Assembly (NCBI RefSeq): GCF_001039355.2 | Contig: NW_019773681.1 | Coordinates: 378,949 to 433,201, forward strand | Origin: Lingula anatina | Taxonomy: Eukaryota; Brachiopoda; Lingulata; Lingulida; Lingulidae | Length of the DNA stretch: 54,253 nt | Direction of reading: 5' to 3' | Made by a program: the position numbers and the translations under genes | Notes under the pieces: model-generated | Seen by the model: only the letters and a program-made list of their open reading frames with translations | The model's database searches: none | What the model was told of the DNA's origin: nothing | Part shown: positions 1 through 15,700 of the stretch, piece by piece | Layout of the letters: each line of letters opens with the position of its first letter | How positions within the stretch are numbered: the first letter of the stretch is position 1

Positions 1-515
1 CAGCTGCAAACCAGGGACCAATAGAAATTGTGTTCAGTGGGAAGTCTAGTATTCCAAGATTAAGTGTTGGCGGATCGCAGCCATCACGACCGCAAGGTCA
101 AAGCTCAGTTGAGGTGGTCACAATTCCAACACCAAAGACTTCTGGGATTGCGACACCTGTAAGTGCTGCTCCTGTTGCTGCTGCTTCAGTGCCCACAAGC
201 AATGTGACTGTTACGACGTCTACCACAACGTCATTTTCTACCAGGCCCCCAACAGCGGTAAAACCTCCTGTGTTTCGCAAGCCAGAAGTTAGCGCAAAAC
301 CAGTTGTGCATCAGAAACCCTCCGTGCCAAAAGTCGTTACTAAGGTGCCGGCATCATATGTGACCAATGATCGATGGGGAGACATCAAATTCGCTGAGGA
401 GGATGACGAGGATGAGGATCGTAAAATGGTGATATCAGCACCGGTGGTGCCACAGCAGACACAAAATTCCTTTGCCACGGTAACGGTGTCTTCTCCAGGT
501 GCCACGTCCCCAAAG
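1..515 (+). CDS. SCRIB: SCRIB exon 1 of window: Pro/Ser/Thr-rich linker
   Basis: Open in frame 3 from the window edge (residues 1-171) to AAG|GTAAGA at 515/516. It is rich in Val, Thr, Pro and Ser, with an acidic patch 'FAEEDDEDEDR' near residue 135. The exon or its acceptor begins at or before base 1, so its true 5' end is unknown. Low-complexity linkers like this fit the region between or after PDZ domains in Scribble proteins, but the segment alone is not diagnostic. Confidence 0.75.
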
Positions 516-3500
516 GTAAGACTGAAATGAGGGTGTCTTGTATTAAGTTCCATCTTTAGTTGAGTTTCTATGAGTGATGTTAGATTGGCTTGTATTCAAC
601 GCCATCTATCTTTTGATTCTTCTAAATCGATGTTTGAATATAGGAGAACACAGAAACAAACGTTTTTTTTAAATTGATGAACTGCCTGGTGTATGATCCT
701 TTTTGTGTGAATTTTATTTTATGGGAAAAATTGAAAATTTTGTAGAAATTTATTTGTTATGCTGCTTTTGTCAGTATTTGTCATGAATATTTTGTTCCTT
801 TAGTTGTCTTCTACTTTTATTATTTTATGAAAAACCTTACATTAGAATTATTAATTGAAAATTATATTTTTGTCCACTTGTCTGTCTGTCTGTCTTTCAT
901 TTTCCAGATTTGTAACATACTTTTTTAAAGCATGATAACATTATGGTATTTATCTTCCCAAAACAGCATGTTTTTACCCATGTTATAAACCCTGTACCCT
1001 TCAAACAACTAAATGTTTTAGACTTTCTACACTTTGAGCACAAAAGGTCAATTATATACCAGGTAGTGCAGTAGTTGCCTAATTATCTGAAAAACACAAA
1101 ATGGCTCCTCCCAGTAAAAAAAGAAAAAAAAAATTAATGCTTGGATTTCAAAATGTGGATTCAAGAGTTTTGAAAAACTACCTAGCTCTGCATAAGAAAG
1201 TGCCTTAGCTAGTTGTAAGAGCTGAAAATGAACAATGTTGTTTTTTTTTAATTATTATTTAAAAGTGAGGCCTTTGAAATTTTTATTGTAGCAATAACTG
1301 TAGCGATATTTTCCAAATTATATTTCAAACATTGAATATCCTTTTAGAGAATCCTTGTTTCTGTTTGTAGATAGTGTGTGGCAAAATCTGTTTTATGCTT
1401 GTGTCCTAAGTAAACCTAGTAGATGTAGTTATTGTAGTTCATTTTCATTTTGTGTGAATTTTCACTTCATTTTGCTTTACAGAGTAGAATCCCCTCTCTG
1501 AGTTCATTTCAACCTATTTCACCTAAATCACCAACAGCTCCACCTGTTGGGCAACAGACAGGACTGCCGTCAACGGTTCAAAACTCAAACAACAACAATA
1601 TGGCCACCCCAACAAAGATAGCGCCACCTAGGGGTGCATTTGTGGCCAACCGTGCCTCTCCATCAGCTCCGTCTCAAATTCCAGCACCTAGGTCTCAAAT
1701 TGCGCCACGATTTACGAGACCGAGGCCTTTTCAACCTCCTCCCACAGCCCCAAAGGTAGAAAACAATATGGAAGCCAAAACCAAAATGGCCGCACTTTTT
1801 AGTTGGGAGTAAATAGGGCTTTATGATTAACACAAACCTTGGGATATTGGGACAATTATTATTAGCTATTTAGCTTCTTAACCTTAGTGCTTTCAGTTGA
1901 GCTTCATGTTAAAAACCCCTCCCCCTATCTGAAACTCCTTGACTTAAGGATTCCTTCTTTAAAATAGGATTTATAAGCCTGTACTCTGAAATTAATACTC
2001 AATGTAATGCAAATATTAATACATCCTGATAATTAAATTTACAAATTTCTTTTGTCTTTTTTTTTTTATTTATAATTTTTTATTTATTTTATTCAAAGTT
2101 GCAGCATTTCTTTTATACAAGGTCCCCCTTTCTTTCTATTTCTATGCTCTCCCCACCCTAAATATGCCTAATATATGCCTAATTTAATTTATTATTGCCT
2201 ATGGCATATAATAATGGCTGTTCTCTTACTTAGTCAGATAATAATAAATGACGCTATATTGAATAGACCTTCTTATGTATATGTACACGCACATTAACTG
2301 CAGGTGATAGACTTACAAGCTAGCCAGTGGTAGTGCTCATCAGTGCTTAACTGTGGCAAGACCTTAAACATGTCATGACCAAGACTGGAAATGTGGCATT
2401 TCTCTTTCATCTTTCATCTTTCATCTTACATTAGGAGGTTTTTAATCTCCTGGTGAACCAACTAATAATTGCAGGGCTGAGTATTAAAAGAAGAAATTGC
2501 TCATAATGGCTTACAAATGATCTAATTGGTGTGGTGAAAGGATGGTTGCTACGGTTATAACTGAAATACAGGGGCGGATTTAGGCTGTCTTCTGGGTTCT
2601 TCCGGAAGATGGTCAGATTTTCAAGTTTACCTTGATGGTTATCTAATTTTTACTGTCGGAAGATGGTCAAAAATGGAAATGGGATCAAGAAAATTTGGAA
2701 GACTAGTAGTCTGAAAATATCTCTGGATCCGCCCCTGGTTATAACTGAAATAGACAAGTATTGTGTGTTATACATGTGTAATAATAATAATAATAATAAT
2801 GACAAATTAATGAAGAAAAAGGGAAAATCCTTAAATGTATATTTTTCTGTTTCAAACTTGCTTTATGTAGTTGGGATGGTAGTAATCGGAAGTGGGACCC
2901 AACTTACACAATTTAACTCAAAATGTCTTACATACATAATATAACAGGGTCAAGTAGTGACCTCACTAATCAATTTATTTATAGGTTAGTATTGGCAGAG
3001 GTTAACCAATGAGCTTCATGCTTAAATGTTGCCTTGCAGTATCAGGCTTTTGATTTAAATTTATAATGAAGACCATACAAATCTAGCTTATGCACCCTTA
3101 AAAATGCAAAGCAAATATATTATTTTAAAATGTAGTATATTATCAGTTTTTGAAATTTCTTGAAAATGTTGATTTAGTCATCAGCAATGTAGTAAGCCAA
3201 TATGCATCTGTAGATTTTTGCAGTATAAGTTTTATTATAAAATCAAAAGAAGAAAATAAATGATAGAATTGAATTAATGAACTTCATAAGTCACATTCAC
3301 AAGAAAATTATATTGATAATATGTTATATTTTCAGAGTAAGATACCAACCTTTGCCAGTAAGGGAGAACTTCAACAAACAAGCAATAAGGCAACAACAGT
3401 AACTACGACGGCCAGTACCATTGGGTCAACGTCAACTTTCTTGTCCTATCAAGGAAGGCCGCCGCGCACAGCATACACGGGCATCCCAACGCGATCGTCA

Positions 3501-6500
3501 TACCAACAGTCAACAACTGTCGAAACCTCAGCAGTAAAAGCAGACAAACCTGCTGTGGTGAGTAACTCTTGAAATATCCAGGTCGACATGACCTAGTTAC
3601 TGAGTTGCTTATCTAGCTCATTGTGACCTCATTTTGAATCACTTATGTAGGTCATTCTGACCCAGTTTCTGCTTATCTCACCATTCATGAATCAGAAATA
3701 CAGGAAATACCCACTGCATTGCTGCTTATCTAGATCAGGGAGGCCCATTTTATTGTGTTCTTTAGTTCAGGATGAACAAACTATTGAACTTATTGCCCTG
3801 GCCTATGTTCTTAATGACCTTGTTACTGCTGAGGTGACCTAGTTTTGGTTGACCTAGTTATTGCTTATGTGACATAGTTTTTGGTGAACAAGTTATTGCT
3901 GAGTTGCTTGCCATGTTTTTTTCGTACTAGGACTATCTGAAATTGTGTGTTGATGATTACAAAAGTGAAATATTATAAACTATGTCACTCTGCTGCTACC
4001 ACAAAAATGAGAGCTGGTTGGGTCTTTTTTATTTTCAAGGACAGAATATGGTTTGAAATTGCCTTATTACGAGAGAACATGATATTCATAAGCCCTTCAA
4101 TGGTTTCTTAAAACAAATTAAATTGCCTTTTTTCGAGACAACTTATTGTCCATAAAACCCTTATTGTCCATAAAGAGATCTTTGCATGATACCGATTAGA
4201 TTTTTTTTTTTTCACAATGATGGAAGGGAAGTAAATTAGTAATACTTGTTTTTTAGATAAAAGAAGTTTTCTCTTTTGGGTTATTTAATTTAAATGAAAG
4301 TATTTTTGTACTGTATGTAAAAAAGTTTTTTCAAACAGTTTTTTTAGCAAGCAAAAATAAAAGTTGAGCACTTTAATGCTTAGTTTTGCCACTTGCGCTT
4401 CTTAGCTCACAGATATTTAAAATATTGATCACACTTTATTTAAATGAATTTATTTTAACTATTATATATATATATATATTGTCCCTCGTATTTTTTAAAT
4501 AGTTTTTTATGGTTTTAATTAATTTGAACCTTTCAGAGTTGACACTGTATGATGGGCTGTTTTTACGAGTTGTGAAGTTTATTTCCTTTACGTTATATAA
4601 TATCTCCGACTATGCTCCTAAATGATTAGATTTATTTTACAACAAGACGAAATACTTATTATTATAATTATTATTATTATACATTTATATATGCTGACAT
4701 TTAAAGAAAATCAGTTTTATTGATTTTATGCATACAGTGCAGTTCTGAGATTAAAAAGAAAAATATGCGGAAAAAGATTCTCACAAAATTTTAACTAAGT
4801 TAGGCATATTGGTCAAATGGTTATTGTAGTAACCTATGCTTAAAGAAAAATCAGTTTTAACAAAATATGTCAGTTTAATATTTTAGTACTAAACAAGATG
4901 TTTTACCTTTTTTTTTACTTAGAACTTTTTTAAAGGAACATATCTTAAGGAAATTGATATTGAATTAATCTCATCTTTTCTCAAATCTGCGCTGTATTTC
5001 TCCTGCAATGTGAATTTATGCTTTTGTATGTCTGTTGTTTGTGCTTTGTAACCTTCTCAAACTTGTATATAAGTTATTTACATATGACTGGAGGGTCATT
5101 CTGTTACTGAAGTAGAAATTGAAGATTGACTGTAAATGACGCAACTGAAAATGACTGCACGGATGTGAATATGGTATAATTTCACTTTCACTTTGTACTT
5201 AAATATGCATACGTTTTAAGAACTTTCTCGTCTGCACATTGTTTTGTCAGTAACTGTTGTTTTTGTAAAGTAACCTCTGTCCATCTTTTAAACTCTTTCA
5301 TTTAAAAATATATACATAATTCTGTAATAGGTGAAATTGGCACGAAAAAAATCTGGCATTAAATAGGTCAATATTACCTTTTTAATAAATAGGTCAGTGT
5401 GACCCATTTATGTTGTACATATAGAACTAGGTCAAGGGAATTTTTTCACGTTAAAGGATTAGATAGAATCATTGTGGTTGAGATTGCGCCCTCTCAGCCA
5501 TTTTTATGGGTATGGCAGCATATGTATAGTGTATTCAGTAGTACTAGAATAGAATTCTGGTGACCTTTTTGTGCAATTAATAGCAGGATCTCTCACCATA
5601 TAGATCATATTGAACACCTTAATGTCCTTAACAAGAAAATATTGATATCCATATGGTATTCCAGTTGGACACTCACTGATGTCAGTATTTATTATTTCAA
5701 AATCGAACATATTGAAAATCAGTGTAGACTTGAAATTGAACAAATTCATGAATAAAATTATATAATGTATGTGACAGTCATTAATTCAATTTTGTAATGA
5801 AAAATTTATGGTCAATATTTAAAGTCCATTTGAAATATGTAAGTGGTTATTATTGCTTTCCATATGGTCCAATATTATTCACTGTTGATGTTTATGTAAA
5901 GCCTGGCTGCAAGCTAAAAAAAAAAAAAAGGCATGTAATACCAAAATGAAACTCTTATTTAGGAGTAAGGGCATTGTAAAATAGGTGATAATTTTAATTG
6001 ACCAATGTGTATATCTAAACTACTGCAGATGTATGTTGCGCTGTATTTAATAAACTTAACAAACATTTCAAATATCTGTAAAGGCATGGGATTATTTATA
6101 AATAAATCATTCAGGTGAAAATTTTGATTTAAATGGAAGAATTTTAATACCTAGCAGATAAACTAATGAAATGAAGTGGACTGCTTTTGTTTCAGAACAT
6201 TGATGTACTGTGTATTTATAATTTTTCTAAGTCAACTTTTACTATAGAAAATTTGACATTCAAGCCATATTTGTTCTGTTGATTAAAGGTTCATATTTTA
6301 ACAAACACCCTGATTTTAACAGCAACGTTTTACATGTGATTTATTAAAAAAAATTAGTGATTTTAAAGATCATTTATTGATTAGCATGTTAAGCGAACAA
6401 GTCATTGTTGAAACGATTTCTTATCAAACTCTATGTAAAATATGATGTACAAAGTTATAATTCCAGTAAAATAACTGATCCTTTGGGAGAACCAGAAACG

Positions 6501-9500
6501 TGTTTATTGTCACTTATAAAGGATTAATTAATATTTTGAATAAGTAAATCAGTAAATGTGGAACCAAATTTGTAGGGTACATGTACAACGTGAAAATAAC
6601 AGTGGCAAATCTTAATGCAATTTGTGATTTGAGAAAAGAATATACTTTTTGCTTGAAAGAAAAACAAGAAATATATTTCAAAAATGAAATGAATCTATCA
6701 ATTTACAGGGATAACAACTCTTCATTTTGGCAAGAAAAGTGACATAAAGCAGATTTTTTGGGGGCAAATGGTAATTCTCATACTGACCATTTTTTTTTTT
6801 TTTTTAACGGTAGCCATATATGAAGGTCAATGTGGTCCAATGGCAAGCACATATTTCAGAATAATTGCGATAACCGCTTTTTTGGTGGTTAAATTGAATT
6901 GAATGTATTTCTGTCTATTGTTTTCAATGTATTGGAGATTTCTTAAATCTTATATGAAGAGTTGTTATCCCTTTAAGCAACAAAAATTTGATACCCATTG
7001 GAAAAGCTTAAACTTAATTTAAGAATATATATGTATTTTGATCTGCACATGAACTTAAGAAGTAAATGCGAAATTTACAAAAAAAAAAACTAATACTTAA
7101 TTAAAAATATCCACAATGAGGAAAATTTGCACAAGTGTGACATTGAGACTGACTTAGAAATTAGTCTAAATTAGACACATATAATTATGCACAAGTAATA
7201 AGACGATGTATTTAACACTGGGATTATGTAGACTACATAGGGGATAATTGAGACAGTGTCTTTAACCCTTTGTTGTACACTGACTGATGAAAAACTTCCT
7301 ATCACAAAGTTAGACCCAAACCCAGGGACGGATCCAGAGATATTTACTGACAGTCTTCCAAATTATCTTTGTTGGTCCATCCTCCATTTTTGATCGCCTT
7401 CCGACAGAAAAAACAGATACCCATCAATGTAAACTAAAAATGTGACCATCTTTCAGAGGACCCAGAAGATGGTCTCAATACACCCCTGAAACCAGTTACC
7501 TCCCAAAAAATGAAAAAAAAAAATTAATTAAAAGTCAATGTGTAGGACACTCAGTGCCACAGCTTGATAAAGCAGAGGTGGGTTGAGGTGGGCTTCTGGG
7601 TACCCCGGAAGACGGTCAGATTTTTAAATTGACGTTGACAGGTATCAAATCTTTTGTGTCAGAAGACAGTAAGGGAGGATGGATCATCAAAGATAATTTT
7701 GGAAGACCGTCAGGAAATATCTCTGGATCCAACCCTGTAAAGGATTATGTCTCTGTGGGTCTGCCTTTTGTGTCGGAATATTTTCACAAAGAATAAAAAA
7801 TTTGTACAGGAAAGCAGCCTTCCCTTTTGAAAAAAAACTTTATTGTGTTCCGTGCCTGATACCCCACCCCGCCATCTCCCACCCCACCAAACCCAACCCC
7901 AATCCCTGCCCCACCAACCCCCGTCTGCAAATTGCCAATTTTTCATAAAGTTCCGCCATCCATTCACTCCAACTGCGATAGCAGAAGTACATTTCTAACC
8001 AGCCAGAAAACGTTTTGTTAATCATATTATGTACAAAGGATTGACGGCTACAGATTGGCATTGAGGCATACACCCCATTTCCATAGATTAGATCGACCTA
8101 CTTTAGATCGACCTAACTCCCTGGGGGTTCACGCTAAATAGCTGTCAGCCGGGCGGACACGAAAGTTAATTACCCCCTTACAGCTTGTAGTAGGCGGGAC
8201 GGACATTTAAGTCAGATTATCTGAAAGTAATCTAGTGAGACTCCCCGCGGGGATAGATCAATCTAAAATCTATGGGAATAGAGCCATATTTTACATAATT
8301 TTTAAGGATAGACTAACATTGTTTACTACCGTTGGTAATAGAACTTAAAACAATATTGCTAGCTCTGCATCTATAGCATAAGTAGCTAGGACGGAAATTG
8401 AACAGCTAATTTAGTAGAAATAGTTTGTCGTCATGTTTTCTGTTGTGATCAGTATGTACGTATATTAAATGTTATACGTAAATTCATTTGGAAGTTTTTT
8501 TCCTGGTAGTCTAATAATTATAATCTTACATATGATACTGAAAATATGAGAAAATTCAAATTCTGACCAAATGTAGAGCATTTGTGATTGGACAGTTAAG
8601 GAATGGCTTCTAATATGTGTTTAGAAAGTGCTTTGACAGGACCTCTTAACATCTAAAAATTATAGTTTCATTGGACCTGAAAACTTATATTGAACAAATA
8701 TTCATGTAAATTAGATTAGTAAAGAACACAAGAAGTTTTTTTTTTTTTTTTTAAATTATGAGGGGAGGGGAGGTATCTTGGTTTACATCAGTAGATTTAA
8801 AATTTAAAGTCTATCATGATAAAAGTAAGGCCATTTCACATCGTGTGGTATTCTTTACTTGACCAGTTCACACTCGGAGGTCCCACTTGGTCTCTTACAT
8901 TATAACATAAAATTAACAGGGATTGTCAGCAAAAACCTTCAACAGGACGGGATGAAAAAGCAAATCTAATTTACTTGAATATTTTTCAACTTAAATGTTT
9001 GATAGTGCAAGTCGGACCCGTTTTCAGGTTAAACAGTTCTGTCTGTACCCAAACTTAGGGCATGCCTGTTGGTCCAATTCTGATGGGCCCCTTAAGATAT
9101 ATTAATTGGTGATGGAGCATGGTGGTTATCTTGAACTCTGCTGACGATTTTTCTCCCTTGTTGTTTTGAGTGCATGCACAGTTTGATCAACATTTAGACT
9201 GCATTTTAACCCTGAGTGAGATGCGGTGCTAATGTTACTAATTTAACAATTGGTTTACAATGGGATATTTTTTCTAGAGGTTATGATTTTGCTCATTGTA
9301 AAGTATAAGAGTTTCTTGTCTACAAATAAAATCGATTTTTATTTCTGAACTTTGTCATTTGGGCGGAGATGTGTGAAAAATGAGAAGATTTTAATTTTAT
9401 CTGTTTTGCTGTGATATATTATTTTTTAAAACTCCACAAATGACGGGGCTTCTGAAGCTACTTTTACCGATTTTGTTTTTGAAAAAAAGAAAATGAAATA

Positions 9501-12500
9501 TTCAGTTGAAAATTTACTCAAAAAGAAAAAATATCCCTGGGGTTTTAACTTCTTATTATTTTATATTATTATTTGGATTGATCTCTATGCATGCTGCTGC
9601 TTCACAGGAAAGAACCCCATAGCAACCATCTCCATGGTGACACTTAACAATCAATGTTTGGCAGTTGTCTCGATAGTTACAATTCCAAATGATCAAATAT
9701 ACAATTTTTCCTTTCACTTGAAAGTGATCTGATTGTGTGAGATATTTGCAACTTGCTACAAATCTAAAATTTGAAAATTTATTTTTGTCAACATGGACAG
9801 AAAACAAATCAGATTAAAATCAAACCACTGATCAAAAAAAGAAGAAAAAGAAAAGAAATGGAAGACCAAGTAAAAAAAAACCTTGGAGATTGTTTTTAAA
9901 AAACCTGCACACATAGTAGCAGCATGTTTGTGTGCCATATGAGCTCTAACTCTACTAACTTTCTCTCTCTCCTAACTGTCTGGGCTGCACCCTATAGATC
10001 TCCTCCAACACATCATCAACTGTCACATCTACCACACTCATAACAACAACCAATCAGGAGCAAGGTCAAGGCCAGGAAGTGCCACCCAAGAAGATCCCAC
10101 CCCCAGTTCCTGAGAAAAAATGGAAACGTTCTTCAGTTGCTTCATCGTGTGACTCCATGCAGAGCTCAGTTTTGTCCATAGAGGGCAATGATAGCAATGA
10201 TGAGATGGTGGACCCTGTCAAGCAATCCCGCGTACCGAGTGGAATGACCAGCAAAAGGAGATCTCTGGCAGATGCCGAGGAGGTAAAATAAGTTCTGTTC
10301 TGTGATTGGTCGCGTCCTCATAAAGGTAATTTTCTGAATAATTGAAAGCAGTGCGATAATTCTAACATCTGTGTAATCATGGTAAAAAACTAGTCAGTTT
10401 TCTTAGGAGATAAAATGTGTTTTCAGGCTATGGGACAGGCTGTTTCAACCCTTCTTCACCAAAGGGCCTTGATCACTGGCCTGACTCATCCAGAAAACAC
10501 CTTTAGTCTTTTCAGAAACAATTTACTTTTTTACCATCATTATACTTGAAAAAAAGAAAAACTTAGTTCACTGCATCTGTGTTATCTTTCGAAGTTTGAA
10601 CATTAATATCTGACATTTTACTTGCCATGATGTCTTCAGCTACTAGAATTTTTCATGACATTAACTGGTAATGTAAACTATATGGTGATATCACAGCCAA
10701 CTAATAGTGATCCCCATAAAACTTTGCTAGTGATGATGTCACTGTCTTATATCCCTGAGCACTTTCAATGACACTTTCAATGGCATCGGACTTGATGACA
10801 TCACCACACAACTTGATGACATCACCACACAACTTGATGACATCATCACTTTTGATAACAATTTCATGTCCTCACATCTGACTGAAATGAGAGATGTTTA
10901 TTTCTACACAAATCTGGAATGCCACTCACATAATTTTCATTTTGGTCCTTTGGGTATGCATGGTGAATTGTTCCTAATAGCATAAACTCGCCATCACTGG
11001 GGCAAGGTAGGGTGAGGAATTTTGCCTTTGGGTCTGTGCAGGCAAGGATATATTTAATCTGGAAATGGGAAAACTTGTGCTATTTGTCACAAACAGCAGA
11101 GAGATTCCATTTCTTTTGAAGATTTTTCTAAGAGCATGTTTATTATATTTACTTACATTTTCTGTAAAGTATATATAACATAATATGAAACATTTAAATA
11201 TATACAAAGAAGTCATAACTAAATTGGGCAAAAAAGATGCCCTCAAACAAAACATTAAATCCCTTGATAGATCCTGCTGATTTGCAGATAATACAAGTTT
11301 ACCTCATTTTCGGTCTGAATTTATCCTTGTCTGAACAGACCTTTAGCTACAACCCATTGCACAAGGTTTCTGGTCCTGTCCAAAGGTGGCACCAACTGTT
11401 GCATTTTATACAAGGTCCAGAACATTGAATTGCAATCAAGTGGGTGCCTATGCAGCTTAATTACATTGTTTTGTGGAGAGAAATGCTCAATGTTTATGTT
11501 GTTATGCTGAGCAGGCTTTGGTCAGATTACAATTAATGTTTTTTTAATCATACTGATCAAATTGAATTCAATTTTTTTGATGATTGTTGAAAATTTTAGG
11601 AAAAGAGCCTGTGTGACATATCCATATCAGTATATTTTTGAGGGGTACATTTTAGATTGTTCATTATGTTTTGATACTGTGGATATGATAGAAATGTATA
11701 TATTATGATAATAGTGTATTATGGCACTAGTGCATTTTACAGTGTCCAAACATATTTACATTATGAATTATTTCCATTGACTTGTAGCTTATACCAGAAA
11801 AATTTTTCACACTACATATAGCAATAAAGTTGCTTTTTGCTAAGTTAAAAGGTTGTGTTAGGTCAAGAAGCCATTACGTAAATTATTTGTCTTCTGCTGA
11901 AATAACCATAACCATCCCGAAAAGATAACCTCAAAGTTATCACTGAATTTGTTTTGGTAGATACCATTTCTTTTCTATTTTGTTTCTACAAAGATAAAAA
12001 TTGGGTATTTATTTATTTATTTATTTTCTTGTAATTAGGGAATATACAGTTGCTGTACTTTGTCAGGAACAAAAATCGATAATCTCACCTAAAATCTAAA
12101 TTTAAGCAGAACAATGGTGTTTGTTCTAGTGATAAAAATCAATAAAATTACGAAATCCAAAACCATTTCTGTGCCACAGTCCCTAGGGATCTATCCCATA
12201 ATCCTGTGGGATTCCACCATCTGCAGCAGAACGTAACATCTGGGCTGTGAAGAATCATTGGCAACTTTCCTCACAGTCTGGGAAAAAAGCACTCATTGTT
12301 ATTCACTAATTAAGTCGCTCATTAAGCCATGAATAAAGAGTGTTTTACGACTAAAGGTTGAAAAAAGAAAAACAATTACAGCACTACAGTCATTAGCATT
12401 TATATGGTCTTTTTGTGAGGTAACATGATCTTGAATTAAATAGTATAATTATACATTTTAAGGGGCTAATTTGGTGTTATATCAGAATATTTATATTTTT

Positions 12501-12716
12501 ATTCTTCATTAGCTTTTGAGCCAAATGGCCCATCAGTAACACAGATATTCAAATTGGTAAATACACACAATCACAAGACAGATTAAACAAGTAGAAATGG
12601 ATAGTAGCCATTAGCTCCACTTAAAGTGAATGATTTTAAAAGCAGAGTTGTCTTTAAATTGTAAAAATGAGGTGTGTATTTAGTTTGTGAATAAATGTGA
12701 AGAAACTGTGATATCG

Positions 12717-12756
<40 letters not shown>

Positions 12757-15700
12757 CACTGACAGTGACATCAAAAACTTAACACAGTTTTGATTGCAGT
12801 ATTGTGGAATGCAGAATGTTACACCATACTCCTTCACTTTTTCTAATAATTTTTGCTTGAATAATGAAACTTTATTTGATGTGCAGCTTTTTCGAAAAGG
12901 CTTTTTGGCCAACTAATGCCTTATGTGTGGCTGCTTTAAATGTAACCAGCACCAAGGGCCTTTAACATGAAAGGGTTTTTGTATTTCTGTCGGACTTGTC
13001 AGCCTTTTTTTTTTTTTTTTTTTGGCTACGTATTTCCAGTTGCCCTAAGTCTTCACATTGGCAAGTTAACAAAATGCATTCTGAGGACGTATTGAACCTA
13101 AGAGAGAAAAACTGATAAAAGGGCCGATTTCAAGGTTCTGAAAATTTTGCCTGTACTGCTTGTTAGGATATTTCAATGTCAGGAAATGAGAAGATGACAA
13201 TTATCTCATTTCATCTTAAAAAGTCCCATTTCCCTAAGTCTTATTCCCTCATGACTTCAATTAGTCTCATTCTCTGACTACCTAAGTTAGTTTTGATGTG
13301 AATGCATCCAGTTACTGTAATGATATAAGAAATTGATGAGAAATTGATTTATGTCATGAGCTCTTAAAATTGCTGCATGTTAATGATGAAGGTTTATGTA
13401 CAGTAAATCACCAATAAATGTTAAATTATGAATAAGAATTAAAATTTCAAACCATTGACAGAATAGAACTCTTTAATAATTACAGGATGTTTACTGTAAT
13501 ACTTCATGTACAAAACACCATTTGAAAACGTACTGTTTTTGTATTCCATGGGAACACAGGGACGGATCCAGAGATATTTTCTGACAGTCTTCCAAATTAT
13601 CTTTGTTGATCTATCTTTTTGACCGTCTTCCGACAGAAAACATTAGATGCCCGACAATGTAAACTTGAAAATCTGACCGTCTTCCGGAAGACCCAGAAGA
13701 CGGCCTAAATCCGCCCCTGGAACACATGGATGTTGTTGATGTAAATGCTTAAATGTGTACTCAAAATGGGTCACTATCAAAATGTGACCAAAAGATCTCT
13801 CTTCCCCCCCAACACACACACAAACAATTTTGATATGTCTGTGGAAGACAATAGAGAGTGACAGTATTTAAAAAAAAAAACTTAGAAAAGCCTGCTGTGT
13901 GGGATGATGATTCATGCTACAGTAATTACTCTATATTTTCAAACATCTTACTTTTGCTACCATTACATTTTCTCAAGATTTATCATTTTCATTTACTCAC
14001 AAATATACAACTTTCTACACAAAACCAGCTAATTTTTTAAAAAATTATTAACCAAATCTAAGAGTAGTATTTATAAAGCAGTGGTTTGTATGAATTTATG
14101 AAATTATTTTGTTCGAATTTATTGAGTAACTATGGTAGTAAGATAGCACAATGATCAATAACGAAGTCTGCTGACTGTTAGAAGTGAACTCAGACGTTAC
14201 CATTGGAGGATAGACAGTGCAAGTGAGACATTGGATGATAAGGTGGGAGAGAATATATGTTATATGATATACAGACACAGAGTATATTAGAATATACAAA
14301 AAAAAAAAGGTTTGGATATTGTCTTCTATTATATGCTAACAAAAATGATAGAATATGTGAAAAAATATGGGGTATTATTTTACAAAATAATGCAGACAAA
14401 AATATTAAAACTTTAAAAAAGATGAGATATTATGTTATATTATGGGGATATTATTTTATGTAATATGCAGACAAAAAGTTTCATGCAACAGCAAAAATTT
14501 TCATGTTACAACAAAGATAGATGTTATATAATGCAGACAAGATATTAGAAGTTGAATTGTACCCTTGTGCTTAAAAATTGGATAGTTATGGCACATTTAT
14601 TTGAAAGATTTAACTTGATTTGATAACATGTTTTAATGTTCAGAAAATTGTTTACCATCTACTAATTTCGGTTTGTGCTATAAACTTGAAAATGTGCTGT
14701 ACTGGTTGTTGTTATACTTGTATATTATACGCTAAATTAATGTCCAGGCCTACCCAACTACCAGACTCGGCACCGAATGATCCTGAATTCACCAGTAGAT
14801 TAGACAACACTACTCGTTTTCAAGGTGTGAGTCAGTACACACTTCGAAGTATCAGACGCGACACCGCTCTTGCCTAGTACACGCTGTAATAGGGATGATT
14901 CTGGGTGGGGTTGGAAAGTAGTGCATCTCATCTCAAAGTTTTTTCCATGGTATGATACTGTGAAATGCGTACTGATGCACACCTTGAAAACAGGTAGTGT
15001 GGTCCGATTTACCGGTGAATTCGGGCTCATTCGGTGCTGAGTCTGGTAGTTGGGTAGGCCTGAATGTTGAAAAACCTCAGTAGCATAGAGCACATGTAAA
15101 TGTAAAGTGCTCTATTTATTATTATCATTAAAAGACACCAACATCTTTGTTATGAAACGTTGTTGGGCTACTCCTGTTTAACTTGGGTCAAAGAAGACAT
15201 AGTCAATCTTCGCTTCTAAGTTAAGACCAATTTCTGAACTAGAGTTCTCTGGTGATACAGGTTCCAGATCTAAGAATATTTTAGTCTTATTTTAAGAAAA
15301 AGGGAATATTTATAACCTAAGTCTTTAAATAGCTCAATGTATCAGCCAAAGAGTTGAAGAAATATTTAGTGTGATTATTGATCTCCCCTTGGGCAATGTG
15401 GTTTGTAATTAAATTACAGGGTATTCAAAGTCAGCGTGATGTTGATTAGCATCTGTCAGAGAGGTTTGATACTATATGGGCTAGATGAATGTATTCATTT
15501 AGTATAGATTTCTTTAGAAGTATCCTCTGACTTTGTATATTGTGTCACTCGAAGATTGTTCAATAGTATGTGTCATTGTGCGTCAAGCTGAATTATTTTA
15601 CCAGTGGTATCTGTACAGTGCGTAAGTCATAGGCGCCATTCACAATAGAGGACTGACTAGTCCGAGGGTCAAATATGGCGTCCCACTTGAATACTTCCCC

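Larger units (their letters stand above)
3558..9997 (+). other. Large SCRIB intron with MITEs
   Basis: 6.4 kb with no convincing exon. Contains an (AT)n tract near 4465, poly-A/T runs, and the MITEs listed separately at 6707, 7323, 7573 and 8072. Open frames here are short and have no recognisable products. Confidence 0.6.

Noticed and set aside
7710-8073. Minus-strand Trp/Gly-rich frames
   Set aside because: Translation of a CCCCACC-rich simple stretch next to MITEs; no protein support.
9493-9938. Overlapping open frames in the large SCRIB intron
   Set aside because: Low-complexity Ile/Phe/Lys-rich translations of AT-rich sequence on both strands; no splice phase fits SCRIB.
14620-15093. 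Open frames at 14620-14877 (+) and 14800-15093 (-)
   Set aside because: They fall mostly within the palindromic CAGGCCTACCC MITE and translate its two arms.
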